Assembly: GCA_002508705.1 (NCBI GenBank)
Contig: DAYL01000035.1
Coordinates: 1 to 22,863, forward strand
Direction: 5' to 3'
DNA length: 22,863 nucleotides
DNA from: Methanoculleus sp. UBA374
GTDB lineage: Archaea; Halobacteriota; Methanomicrobia; Methanomicrobiales; Methanoculleaceae
Under the pieces are notes generated by a model, which ran no database searches, was not told where the DNA came from, and was given only the letters and a program-made list of their open reading frames with translations. This document shows, piece after piece, positions 13,932 through 21,339 of the stretch; position 1 is the first letter of the stretch, and each line of letters opens with the position of its first letter. Position numbers and translations under genes: made by a program.

Positions 13932-15146
13932 TCACGGCAAGTGTCCGTCCCTTCCCCGGTACCTGAACCGGACCTTCTCCGGGAGGATGCTCTGCCGGAA
14001 GACCTGTTCGAAGTAGCGGTCCGTCATCCCGGCGATGAAATCCCTCGCGAGTTCTGCCGGGCGAGCGGCAGCGATATATGCCGGAGATACCCACGGCGCC
14101 CGGATCAGGTCCTCATAGACCGGCGAGGCCTCGCGCTCCTCCTCGATATCCTCACAGATACGCTCGAAGAGATACCGGAACATGAACCGGATCTTCCCCT
14201 CGTTCGCAAGAAGCCTCGGGTTCTCGTAGATATGATGCAGATTGAACTCTTTGAAGGCCGCCACGCACGCCGAAGCTTCGGCCGAGAAAGAGATGCAGTC
14301 GGCGTCGTAGCTGTTCGCGACGATGTCCTTGATGAGGACGTCGAGCACCGTCCGGTTGATACCCGATAGGCCCTCCCTTTTCGTGAGCCCGAAGAGAGCT
14401 CTACATCTCTCCGGGAATTCTGCGAGGTCGGCGTCGCCGATGACCTCAACCTCGAGGGCGTCCGCAAGGTCGCGGCCAAGATAAGAGATGCTGTCGGCGA
14501 TCCTCACGACGCAGCCCTCGACGGTGAGGGGGAGGGCGTCGCCTCCGCGCTCGATCTTCTGCAATTTCGCGGCAAACGAATCCCAATCAGCCTCGCCCTC
14601 GACGGCGAGGCTTTGATCGTGGACCTCGCCGTTATGGCAGAGGATACCGTCCAGCACCTGCACCGTGAGGTCGCAGCCCTCGACGCCGTCGAGAAAACGG
14701 ACGCTCTGAACGTTGTGCCGGAACCCCCCGATCCTGTGCTCCCGGCAGAGTTCGTCCAGGCAACGCTCCCCGAGGTGGCCGTAGGGCACGTGGCCGATGT
14801 CGTGGCCGAGGGAGATCGCCTCGATCAGGTCCTCGTTCAGGCTGAGGGCTCTTCCAATCGTCCTTCCGATCTTGGAGACGAGCTGGACGTGGAGGACGCG
14901 GTGGGTGATGTGGTCGTTCTCGACGAGGTAGAAGACCTGGGTCTTGTCGATGTAGCGCGAATACGCCTTCGAGTGGACGATCCGGTCGGCATCCCGGAAG
15001 TACGGCGGACGGATCACCGGTTCCTCGGGTCTTTTACCGGACCTCCGCAGGTAATCGGCGTTTCTGGTCGCCCGAGACGAGAGGAGTGATTCATGGGCGG
15101 CCATGTTCCGGGTCATCCGGTCGTAGATGCTTTTCGGGATCTCCAT
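13932..15146 (-). CDS. HD-domain phosphohydrolase, dGTPase/dNTPase-like
   Basis: A 404-aa protein with the HD metal site: His82 (THRVLH), His115-Asp116 (LGHDIGH) and a later Asp in VVRIADSISYLGRD. The N-terminal SKAYSRYIDKTQVF and the following HPYGHLGE-like stretch (VPYGHLGE) match deoxyguanosine triphosphate triphosphohydrolase relatives that hydrolyse dNTPs to nucleoside and triphosphate. The substrate is inferred from family only. The ATG at 15146 has GGAGG seven bases upstream. It is divergent from the RibD-like gene. Confidence 0.9.
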   Translation of the reverse strand: MEIPKSIYDRMTRNMAAHESLLSSRATRNADYLRRSGKRPEEPVIRPPYFRDADRIVHSKAYSRYIDKTQVFYLVENDHITHRVLHVQLVSKIGRTIGRALSLNEDLIEAISLGHDIGHVPYGHLGERCLDELCREHRIGGFRHNVQSVRFLDGVEGCDLTVQVLDGILCHNGEVHDQSLAVEGEADWDSFAAKLQKIERGGDALPLTVEGCVVRIADSISYLGRDLADALEVEVIGDADLAEFPERCRALFGLTKREGLSGINRTVLDVLIKDIVANSYDADCISFSAEASACVAAFKEFNLHHIYENPRLLANEGKIRFMFRYLFERICEDIEEEREASPVYEDLIRAPWVSPAYIAAARPAELARDFIAGMTDRYFEQVFRQSILPEKVRFRYRGRDGHLP

Positions 15147-15299
15147 CGGGTATCCTCCGGGACGGTACTCCTGTCCTGAGGTCTTCCAGTAAGGAATTCT
15201 CGGCAGGGAGAGGGGATAGGGTTTTCTCTTTTACCCGAAGGCGTCCGGCGTTGAGGCGGGTCCATGTGTCTTATATTCCGGCAGTTGCAACCTCCCGGC

Positions 15300-15965
15300 A
15301 TGTATCCTGAAGTAATCATCCACAACAGCGTGAGCCTGGACCACGCTGTAAGGGGCTTCGACGTTGACTTGACCTTGCACTACGGCGCACTTCTCGCCCT
15401 CGAACCGGGAGCGGTCCTTGTGGGTTCGGCCACGGCAAAATCCGGGATCGAGATGTTCCTCGATATCACGCAGTCGGAGTCGGAAATCGACCGGCATCGA
15501 CCCGAAATGCAACCGGACGACCGCCGTCCCGTCAGCGTCTTCGTCGACAGCAGGGGCGTGCTCAAAGACCTGCTCCACTTCTACCGGAACATGAAATACA
15601 CCCGGGATGTCATCGTCCTTGTCGCGGAGACAACGCCGGAAGACTACCTCGACTACCTTCGCGAGCGGGAGTATCCGTTCATACGGTGCGGTAGGGAGCG
15701 GGTGGATCTTGGGGCGGCGCTCCGGGAACTCCGGGAGCGATTCGGGGTCGCGCGTGTGGTCTCTGATTCCGGCCCCGACCTAAACGACGTCCTGATCCGG
15801 GAGGGGATCGCAGATACGATCAGCCTGATCGTCCACCCGGTCATCGGAGGCGACGGAGAGAAGAGATTGTTCGACCGGATCGAGGACCGGGTGGCGCTGA
15901 AATTGCAGAAGGCCGTGCCGATGGAGCGGGGCACCGTTCACCCGGTGTATACGGCAAAGAGGTGA
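15300..15965 (+). CDS. RibD C-terminal-type reductase (probable ArfC-like)
   Basis: A 221-aa dihydrofolate-reductase-fold protein. MYPEVIIHNSVSLDHAVRGF, GAVLVGSATAKSG, VFVDSRGVLKDL and IVHPVIGGDGEKRLF correspond to RIB7/ArfC, which reduces 2,5-diamino-6-ribosylamino-pyrimidinone phosphate with NAD(P)H in riboflavin/F420 precursor synthesis. The N-terminus lacks the longer family start RPYV-x-x-N-x-A-x-S-x-D-G, so it may be a divergent paralogue. The ATG at 15300 is preferred to 15264: a TATA-like CTTATATT (15269-15276) lies about 25 bp upstream and there is no ribosome site, so the mRNA is leaderless. Confidence 0.82.
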   Translation: MYPEVIIHNSVSLDHAVRGFDVDLTLHYGALLALEPGAVLVGSATAKSGIEMFLDITQSESEIDRHRPEMQPDDRRPVSVFVDSRGVLKDLLHFYRNMKYTRDVIVLVAETTPEDYLDYLREREYPFIRCGRERVDLGAALRELRERFGVARVVSDSGPDLNDVLIREGIADTISLIVHPVIGGDGEKRLFDRIEDRVALKLQKAVPMERGTVHPVYTAKR

Positions 15966-16068
15966 GCGGGCGATCCCGACCTCCCGGTCGGTGCCCTGCC
16001 GGAAAGTTACCTGCGGCTCCAGTCATTCAGATGCGGCAGAGCACCGGAACACCTCAACATTTATTATT

Positions 16069-16110
16069 CTACTCTTCCAAGATACCCGTGCAGACGAGAG
16101 AGCGGCAGGG
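16069..16110 (-). repeat. Short dispersed repeat, copy 1 (CRSLxCTGI remnant)
   Basis: The plus-strand string at 16081-16108 is matched at 19562-19589 with about 25 of 28 bases identical. Read on the minus strand it encodes HPCRSLVCTGILEE followed by a stop, which resembles the CRSLACTGIPTE end of the second copy. Both copies lie just upstream of a plus-strand RelE-type toxin-antitoxin pair. Confidence 0.5.
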
Positions 16111-16123
16111 GTGATGGACGGTA

Positions 16124-16321
16124 ATCAATATCAAACGGCAATACATCGTAGCCGACGACGACAGAAAGGTCGGGGTCGTTCTCGACATCGAGACCTTCGA
16201 GAAGATCGAGGAACTCCTCGAGGACTACGGGCTTGCGTTCTCTATGGAAGAGGTCGAGGAAGAAGAGGCCCTCTCGCTCAACGAGGCTCAGCAGTGCTAT
16301 GCGCGTATGAAGAAGCGATAG
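16124..16321 (+). CDS. Antitoxin of a RelE-type toxin-antitoxin pair, start unclear
   Basis: The frame reads INIKRQYIVADDDRKVGVVL, DIETFEKIEELLEDYGL, then an acidic C-terminus ending CYARMKKR. It resembles Phd/YefM/RelB-type antitoxins: a short DNA-binding N-terminus and an acidic toxin-neutralising tail. The frame has no ATG/GTG/TTG between the upstream TGA and the conserved start. GGGGTGAT (16108-16115) is an excellent ribosome site, and ATC at 16124 sits at normal spacing. An out-of-frame ATG at 16114 gives an implausible Arg-rich product. The toxin ATG follows one base after the stop. Either an Ile start or a small lesion must be assumed. Confidence 0.7.
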   Translation: MNIKRQYIVADDDRKVGVVLDIETFEKIEELLEDYGLAFSMEEVEEEEALSLNEAQQCYARMKKR

Positions 16322-16322
16322 C

Positions 16323-16592
16323 ATGGCCCTTTGCCGCTATAAGAAGACGTTTTTGAAGGATCTGGCAAAGGTCCATCCGGACTATCGGGAAAGAATCGAG
16401 GCTCTGGTGTTCGAGAAGATCCCGGCGTCGGAGAATTTTCTTGCAGAGTTCGACGTCCAGAAGACCCGGGGCTATCAGGATTATTACCGGATTCGGGTGG
16501 GACAATACCGGAGAGGTTGCCGGAGACAGGACGAAATTCTCATCTTCTACCGCGTGAAGAGCCGTGAAGAGATCTATAGCGTCTTTCCCTGA
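16323..16592 (+). CDS. RelE/ParE-family toxin
   Basis: An 89-aa protein of the RelE superfamily: YKKTFLKDLAKV at the N-terminus, RGYQDYYRIRVGQYRRG in the core and ILIFYRVKSREEIYSVFP at the end, matching the common toxin signature RxGxYRI...V..I.xR..IY. Family members are ribosome-dependent mRNA nucleases. The start is one base after the antitoxin stop, so the two are translationally coupled. The residues RGCRRQDE in place of the usual IGFEI-type strand are unusual and might affect activity. Confidence 0.88.
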   Translation: MALCRYKKTFLKDLAKVHPDYRERIEALVFEKIPASENFLAEFDVQKTRGYQDYYRIRVGQYRRGCRRQDEILIFYRVKSREEIYSVFP

Positions 16593-16624
16593 AGAGCTCC
16601 GGATCGGAAATTATCGGCCGGCCT

Positions 16625-16732
16625 TCACTCTTTCTTGGCGGCGGCAAAGCCGGTGAGAAGCGCCCCGGTGACACAGGAGACCAGGCCGAGGGTCCTGGTG
16701 TGCGAGGAGGCGTTATCCGTTTTTGACAGCAC
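16625..16732 (-). CDS. Possible 35-aa membrane peptide
   Basis: From a GTG at 16732 the frame encodes VLSKTDNASSHTRTLGLVSC, then VTGALLTGFAAAKKE and a stop: a single hydrophobic helix with a Lys/Glu end. It lies directly downstream of the sensory-rhodopsin-transducer-like gene. It could be a real small protein, or a C-terminal membrane segment lost from that gene by frameshift. No ribosome site is clear. Confidence 0.22.
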   Translation of the reverse strand: MLSKTDNASSHTRTLGLVSCVTGALLTGFAAAKKE

Positions 16733-16757
16733 AAGAGGGAGGCCGCTCCGCCCTCCG

Positions 16758-17132
16758 TCACTCTCCCGGAAACGCCATCGTGGTGCAGATCGCGTTCTCA
16801 GCCCTGCCCGTATCCTGCCGGCTGAACTGGACCACGACCGGCACGTCCGACTCGATCACCGCCGCGTAGTCCGTGTCGAGGGGCATCGCCTCGGGGTTGA
16901 TCAGGTCGTTGAACCGGAAGTTCCGGACGCGCTCCGCTGCCACGTCGAGCGGATAGGGGCCCACCGGGTCGCGATCAGTGTAGAAGATCGTGATCTGGAG
17001 GTGTGCGTCCCGATCCGTGGCGTTGAGGACGGAGAGGGAGTCGTTGCTGGTGCAACGGGGCTCCTTCCCGGTGCTGTAGAGGGGAATATGCCCGCCGGGC
17101 ACCACCCAGAGGGTGCGGCCGATCGGCTTCAT
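16758..17132 (-). CDS. Sensory rhodopsin transducer family protein (ASRT/DUF1362)
   Basis: A 124-aa protein beginning MKPIGRTLWVVPGGHIPL, with TGKEP, LNATDRDAHLQITIFYTDRD, VRNFRFNDLINPE, PLDTDYAAVIESDVPVVVQF and a NAICTTMAFPGE end. This matches the soluble tetrameric transducer of Anabaena sensory rhodopsin, a family that also occurs widely without a rhodopsin, where its ligand (perhaps a sugar) is unknown. Its ATG overlaps the stop of the upstream FAD oxidase by ATGA, so the two are coupled and probably act together. No rhodopsin gene is in the window. Confidence 0.88.
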   Translation of the reverse strand: MKPIGRTLWVVPGGHIPLYSTGKEPRCTSNDSLSVLNATDRDAHLQITIFYTDRDPVGPYPLDVAAERVRNFRFNDLINPEAMPLDTDYAAVIESDVPVVVQFSRQDTGRAENAICTTMAFPGE

Positions 17133-18322
17133 TCGCCGCCCTCCAGCAGGTCGTAAAGGGGAGGAGTCATGAATACGCCGCCGGGGTCCATCTGCCGGCG
17201 GATCTTCCTAAACCGGTCCCACTCCGGGTAGAGCGGCCGGAGGTCGTCCGCTTTCAGCGTGTGCTTCTTCGCCCAGTGAGGCCGCCCTCCGTATTCCACG
17301 AATATCGGCTCGATATCCCGGAAGTAATCCCAGAAAGGCAGCGTTGCGTTCTGATGAAGGGAGATGGTGACCGTCGGGCGCCCGGAAGCCACCGAGAGGC
17401 AGGAGTCGTCCGGGGCGACGGTGCGGTAGAGCACCCGCCACCCGACGTTCCTGCGGTGCTTCTCCAGCACGGCCGTCCGCACCCTCTCGAAGCACTCGTA
17501 GCCTGTCTTTGCAGGCAGCGCGTACTCCATCTCGTGGAACTTGAGGCTGCGGCTCTTCGAGAGCATTCGGTGTGCCGGACCGGTCCTGTCCTCGACGAGG
17601 GTTGCGTATGGGATATCGTCGGGCCCTTCGCCGGGCCGGTTCCAGGTCCGGAGTTTTACGGTGTCGCTCCTCGGATACCAGTAGAAATCGAAGTTCCGGT
17701 TCTCCGCTATCAGATCTTCGAGGTGGAGGCAGCACCGGTCGATCGTCGTGCACCACTCCCGTCGCCGGAGATCGTATGCCGACAGGAGGCGGAGGCGGAG
17801 GGCGGTGAAGATGCCCAGCGTGCCAAGCGAGACCCGCACCGCACGCACGAACTCAGGGTCCTCCTCGATAGAGAACGCCATGATCTCCCCCGCGGCGGTG
17901 AGGAGCCGTCCGCCGACGAGCATACAGGAGAGGCTCTGCATGCTGCGCCCCGTTCCGTGCGTTCCCGTGGCAATCGCCCCCGCCACCTGTTGCACGTCGA
18001 TGTCGCCGAGGTTCGGCACGGCGAGTCCGTGGGCGTGCAGGGCGTCGCCCAGAACGTGGAGGGGCGTCCCCGGCAGCACCGTGGCCTCGCTCTGCCCGGG
18101 ATCGTACGACGCGACACCCCGAAGGTGCGCCAGGGACACGAGGATATCGTCGGTAACAAATATCGGGGAGGAGGTGTGCATCGAACCGATCGGGCGGACG
18201 GTCTTTTCCTCCGCCGCCGCACGGCGAACGATCCGGGAGAGTTCCTCCTCGCTCGTCGGCCTCTCGATACGCCCCGGGGTGAACCGGAGACTCCCAGACC
18301 AGTTTACCAGTTCTTCGGTCAT
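17129..18322 (-). CDS. FAD-linked oxidase of the sugar-lactone/alditol oxidase type
   Basis: A 397-aa protein. The N-terminal FAD-binding PCMH domain shows RPIGSMHTSSP, LPGTPLHVLGDAL, GDIDVQQVAGAIATGTHGTG and LGTLGIFTALRLRL. The C-terminal ALO-type half ends in PHWAKKH and DPGGVFMTP. Relatives oxidise aldonolactones or alditols (L-gulonolactone, D-arabinonolactone, xylitol), usually with O2. In a strict anaerobe another acceptor, or O2 scavenging, must be considered. The cofactor-linking His of GSxHS-type oxidases corresponds to the His in GSMHTSS. The ATG at 18322 is preceded by GAGGGGTG. It overlaps the transducer-family gene downstream. Confidence 0.9.
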   Translation of the reverse strand: MTEELVNWSGSLRFTPGRIERPTSEEELSRIVRRAAAEEKTVRPIGSMHTSSPIFVTDDILVSLAHLRGVASYDPGQSEATVLPGTPLHVLGDALHAHGLAVPNLGDIDVQQVAGAIATGTHGTGRSMQSLSCMLVGGRLLTAAGEIMAFSIEEDPEFVRAVRVSLGTLGIFTALRLRLLSAYDLRRREWCTTIDRCCLHLEDLIAENRNFDFYWYPRSDTVKLRTWNRPGEGPDDIPYATLVEDRTGPAHRMLSKSRSLKFHEMEYALPAKTGYECFERVRTAVLEKHRRNVGWRVLYRTVAPDDSCLSVASGRPTVTISLHQNATLPFWDYFRDIEPIFVEYGGRPHWAKKHTLKADDLRPLYPEWDRFRKIRRQMDPGGVFMTPPLYDLLEGGE

Positions 18323-18588
18323 AGCACCCCTCGCAACCCCGACGGTGCAAAGAGTCCGGCCGCTTCATCCGGCCGGGCCCGCCCACCCCAGGGGTGTTTC
18401 CGGATACCCGGCGATGCCTGTGTCCGGGGTTTCGGGTCAGTTACGCAGCCCTCTGTATATAAACCTGTCCGCTCCGCCGGGAGCACCGGGTGTCCGCGAA
18501 GTGCACCTCCGTGGCGTCCGCCGGATAGTATTAAATGAAGTGGCGGGCACCCCCACCGGCCATCGAGGCGGCGTCCCGGGTGAGAAGC

Positions 18589-19512
18589 ATGGACTTCCTT
18601 TACGTTGCAAATAATGTCGTCATCCTCTTCCTCCTGCTCGGCGTAGGGTACGGTTCCAGCGTCACCGGGATACTGAACCAGAACACAACATGCCATCTCA
18701 GCAAATTCGTCCTCTACGTGACCCTTCCCGCTCTCATCGTCGCCTCGATGCAGGTGCCGATCACCCCGGAACTGGTCGAGGGGATGCGGGACCTCGCCCT
18801 CGCGATCCTCGTATTTTATGCAGTGTCCCTCCCGATCGCCTGGATCGTGCCGGGTCTCTTGAACAGCCCTCCGGAGGAGGCAAGCATCTACAGGTTCGTC
18901 CTTGTCTTCTCAAACATTGCTTTTATGGGCTTCCCCATCATCGAGAACCTCTTCGGTACGGAGGGTCTCTTTTATGCAGCCATCTTCAACATCCCGTTTC
19001 GAGTCCTGATCTTCTCGATCGGCGTCCTGATGATCACGGGAGCGGGAAGTGCAGGACGGCGGCTCACTCCGGGCGTGCTGGCCAGTCCCGCCATCCTCGC
19101 CTCGTTCCTCGGCCTTGCTCTCTTCCTCACCGGCGTGAGGATACCTTCTCCTCTCATCGATCTTCTCGATCTCCTTGGGGGTACGACAACCACGCTCGCC
19201 ATGGTCGTCGTCGGGAGCATCCTCGCATCCCTTCCCGCCCGGGAGGTGGTGCAGAATCGGAAGGCCTACCTGGTAAGCCTGACCCGTCTCCTCCTGATCC
19301 CGGCAGTTCTCTGGCTCGTGCTCCGGACCGTCACCACGGACCCCCTCGTCATCGGTGTGGTCGTCATGCTCGGGGCCATGCCCGCCGCAGCCAACTGCGC
19401 TCTACTGGCGGGCGAGTACGGAGCGAACCCGGAACTGGCGTCCAGTATCGTCTTCATCTCGACGCTCGGCTCGGTCCTGACCATCCCCTTCATCGCGACG
19501 GTGCTCTTCTGA
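18589..19512 (+). CDS. Auxin efflux carrier (AEC) family permease
   Basis: A 307-aa integral membrane protein with about ten hydrophobic segments, beginning MDFLYVANNVVILFLLLGVG. Features typical of AEC carriers are FVLYVTLPALI, FSNIAFMGFPIIENLFG and the C-terminal MLGAMPAAANCALLAGEYG. Transported substrates in prokaryotes are mostly small organic acids and cannot be assigned here. The ATG at 18589 follows GGGTGAG; the upstream open frame from 18535 lacks hydrophobic character. It is divergent from the FAD oxidase across 266 bp. Confidence 0.9.
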   Translation: MDFLYVANNVVILFLLLGVGYGSSVTGILNQNTTCHLSKFVLYVTLPALIVASMQVPITPELVEGMRDLALAILVFYAVSLPIAWIVPGLLNSPPEEASIYRFVLVFSNIAFMGFPIIENLFGTEGLFYAAIFNIPFRVLIFSIGVLMITGAGSAGRRLTPGVLASPAILASFLGLALFLTGVRIPSPLIDLLDLLGGTTTTLAMVVVGSILASLPAREVVQNRKAYLVSLTRLLLIPAVLWLVLRTVTTDPLVIGVVVMLGAMPAAANCALLAGEYGANPELASSIVFISTLGSVLTIPFIATVLF

Positions 19513-19534
19513 ACGGAGGGGAGGCTGAAATATC

Positions 19535-19708
19535 TCAGCACTTTCGGCTCCGCTCTGTCGGGATACCCGTGCAGGCGAGGGAACGGCAGAGCTCGTTCTC
19601 GGCATCCTTGAGGTAGTCCCAAACGCGTATGAGGCCATTCCGGCCACAGGCTCAACCGATGAAAATCGGTGACCCGGCTCCCCTCTCCACCTTCAAACCG
19701 ATGTTCAT
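19535..19708 (-). pseudogene. Short gene remnant with in-frame stop, second copy of the CRSLxCTGI repeat
   Basis: The minus-strand frame reads MNIGLKVERGAGSPIFIG, a TGA at 19654-19652, then ACGRNGLIRVWDYLKDAENE, LCRSLACTGIPTERSRKC and a stop. The second part looks protein-like, and its end recurs at 16069-16110. I do not know the parent family. It is the only content I see in 19513-19790, a stretch without an intact gene. Confidence 0.4.
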
Positions 19709-19790
19709 GCGAACGGCGATGTATAGAACCGGGTTCCATAATCCGGCCGCCTGATAAGCAGAATTCGGGCCGGGAGAGCCTTCACCCGCC

Positions 19791-19817
19791 ATTGTAAATA
19801 GGATCAGCACTTACAAT
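19791..19817. promoter_or_regulatory. Inverted repeat over the toxin-antitoxin promoter
   Basis: ATTGTAA (19791-19797) and TTACAAT (19811-19817) form a 7-bp inverted repeat with a 13-bp spacer. It encloses a TATA-like GTAAATA and ends six bases before the antitoxin ATG. This fits the autoregulatory operator usual for toxin-antitoxin operons. Confidence 0.5.
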
Positions 19818-19823
19818 ATTATC

Positions 19824-20027
19824 ATGACTGCATCTAAGCGTATACCGGTCTCAGAGGGGGTATGGGAGGACATCTCCGAGCTCAAACGCCCGGGACAGAC
19901 GTTCGACGATCTCCTCTCTCACATGGTGGAGCAGGAGAAGAAGCGCCGGTTCATCGAGGATATGGATCGCATCGAGGCAGAAGGGGATTTCGTGGAGCTG
20001 AACTTTGACGTTCCGGATACTGATTAA
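19824..20027 (+). CDS. Antitoxin (DUF7557/VapB-like) of a RelE-type pair
   Basis: A 67-aa protein: MTASKRIPVSEGVWEDISEL and KRPGQTFDDLLSHMVEQEKK form a ribbon-helix-helix-like N-terminus of the kind found in archaeal antitoxins (the phrase PGQTFDDLL is typical). An acidic C-terminus follows (RIEAEGDFVELNFDVPDTD). The ATG at 19824 lies just after the TATA region, so the mRNA is probably leaderless. The coding end overlaps the toxin start by 23 bp. Confidence 0.85.
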   Translation: MTASKRIPVSEGVWEDISELKRPGQTFDDLLSHMVEQEKKRRFIEDMDRIEAEGDFVELNFDVPDTD

Positions 20028-20295
20028 CCGCAAGGCCCTTGAGAGTATCCAGAGTTTCCGCCCGAAAAGTCGCCGGATCGTCATGGAGAAACTGAAGACC
20101 CTTCAAGAAGATCCGTTCCCCGGCAGCGGAAGCGATAAGGAACGCCTGTATGTGCAGGGACGGGAGGACACCTATCGCCTTCACATAAGCCACACCTTCA
20201 CGGCCTTCTATCGCATCTATGAAGCAGAAAAAGAAGTTCATGTTCTCGCCGTGGTGCCGATCGAGCAAGCGCACAAGTGGTATGGACGTTTTTGA
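20005..20295 (+). CDS. RelE-family toxin
   Basis: A 96-aa protein: LINRKALESIQSFRPKSRRI, VMEKLKTLQEDPFPG, GREDTYRLHISHTFTAFYRI and a C-terminal VVPIEQAHKWYGRF. The order and the YRLHI...FYRI core match RelE/YafQ-like mRNA nucleases. The start is a TTG at 20005 inside the antitoxin gene with GGAG seven bases upstream. This pair is not closely related to the one at 16124-16592. Confidence 0.87.
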   Translation: MTFRILINRKALESIQSFRPKSRRIVMEKLKTLQEDPFPGSGSDKERLYVQGREDTYRLHISHTFTAFYRIYEAEKEVHVLAVVPIEQAHKWYGRF

Positions 20296-20436
20296 ACTAC
20301 GCTAACATAGCGCCGGGCTCTATAATCCAGCCGCCCGGTGTGACTTTTTATCACTTCAGTGCGCGGTCTCGGGGCAAGGAAAAAGCTAATTAGTTGAGAA
20401 TAGAATATTACAGAGTAGTAAGGGGGTTTCCCCACC

Positions 20437-20598
20437 TTACTTGTTCACGCACTGTGCGACGATCAGAAGCGTTACCAGGCCGATAGCCAGCCACACGGGG
20501 ATGGCGCCCCTTGTGAATGCACTATCCGGCAGGCAGATGTTGTACACGGGCCTTGCAACCAACTGTACGGTTTTCTGCTGCTTAACCAAATAAACCAT
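20437..20598 (-). CDS. Small single-span membrane protein (53 aa)
   Basis: The ATG at 20598 is preceded by AGGTGA at good spacing and the frame ends in TAA. The N-terminal half is polar and basic (MVYLVKQQKTVQLVARP). The C-terminal half is one membrane helix (IPVWLAIGLVTLLIVAQCV) ending NK. I recognise no family. It follows the HTH-membrane protein gene by 68 bp on the same strand, so the two probably form an operon of a small mobile or virus-like module. Confidence 0.62.
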   Translation of the reverse strand: MVYLVKQQKTVQLVARPVYNICLPDSAFTRGAIPVWLAIGLVTLLIVAQCVNK

Positions 20599-20666
20599 TT
20601 AACTCACCTGGGAACGGAAGGCTCTTGGTGGTCCTTTCCGCCCCCCTGTGAATTGATGCCGTATCA

Positions 20667-20972
20667 TTACTGATTGCCCCCAAGAGATTTTAGGAATTGG
20701 AGAAACAGATATGCTCCTGCCCCTATCAAGCAGATAAGACCAAGGAGTTTGATTAATTCCTCCTGATCCATCTGGTCAAGGGTATTGACGTATTTATTAA
20801 CGGTATTACGGTTTACACCGAGATGTTGCGCGATCTGCGCGTTATTCATCCCCCTGTTCCGGAGAATCACAATCTCTTTGAGCATCGGTGGGTTCAAGTT
20901 ATATTTTCTGGCCAATTGGACAAACTCATCATTCGCTCGGTCCATATCGCCCTTATCGAGATTGGATTGCAT
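20667..20972 (-). CDS. HTH protein with C-terminal membrane anchor (101 aa)
   Basis: Starts MQSNLDKGDMDRANDEFVQL. A helix-turn-helix of the resolvase/Hin type (VILRNRGMNNAQIAQHLGVN, RNTVNKYVNTL) occupies about residues 40-70. A single hydrophobic helix (LLGLICLIGAGAYLFLQFL) is near the C-terminus. The ATG at 20972 is about 25 bp after a TATA-like TTTAAAT, giving a leaderless mRNA; the longer frame to 21044 is unlikely. A membrane-tethered DNA-binding protein of this size is unusual. Base composition is AT-richer than the sulfur island. Confidence 0.75.
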   Translation of the reverse strand: MQSNLDKGDMDRANDEFVQLARKYNLNPPMLKEIVILRNRGMNNAQIAQHLGVNRNTVNKYVNTLDQMDQEELIKLLGLICLIGAGAYLFLQFLKSLGGNQ

Positions 20973-21123
20973 AATAGTATTTACTACCTGCCGGCATTTA
21001 AATCTATTGAATAAAAACAATCTACATGATGAGGCCTTATGCAAAATGCCGTATTATAGATCCGGGGTTCAAGGAGTGCGAGAAAGCCTACGGCTTTAAC
21101 CGTGGAGAGCATCAACTGCCGAA

Positions 21124-21254
21124 TTTCTTTACAATGAATTTTATTCAAGTGCGACATATTATTCCGGTTAGACGTACTGTGCTCTGTAAGTGCCGGTTTC
21201 CGGAATCAGGGAAATCTTTCCGGAGTCCGGGAAAATCTATTATCATCTTTAGAT
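21124..21254. repeat. Long direct repeat, left copy
   Basis: Begins TTTCTTTACAATGAAT and ends ATCATCTTTAGAT. It is matched, with substitutions and about 20 bp less, at 21807-21917. It lies upstream of the promoter of the 135-aa membrane protein gene; with the right copy it brackets that gene. No gene is visible in 20973-21339 apart from this repeat. Confidence 0.75.
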
Positions 21255-21270
21255 AGTTTAGTGGAAAAAA

Positions 21271-21282
21271 GATTTATATACC
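21271..21282 (+). promoter_or_regulatory. Strong TATA promoter element
   Basis: GATTTATATACC follows an A-rich stretch (GGAAAAAA) that could be the BRE. Transcription should begin about 25 bp on, leaving a leader of roughly 35-40 nt before the ATG at 21340. Confidence 0.6.
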
Positions 21283-21339
21283 AGAATATCTTTCTTTGGC
21301 ACGATCCTCTGATCGCGTGATGCGCTCAGGAGACCCGCA

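Noticed and set aside
19652..19654. In-frame TGA in the remnant as a possible recoded (selenocysteine) codon
   Set aside because: There is no SECIS-like structure evident, the frame is short and the flanking pieces look like a decayed repeat.
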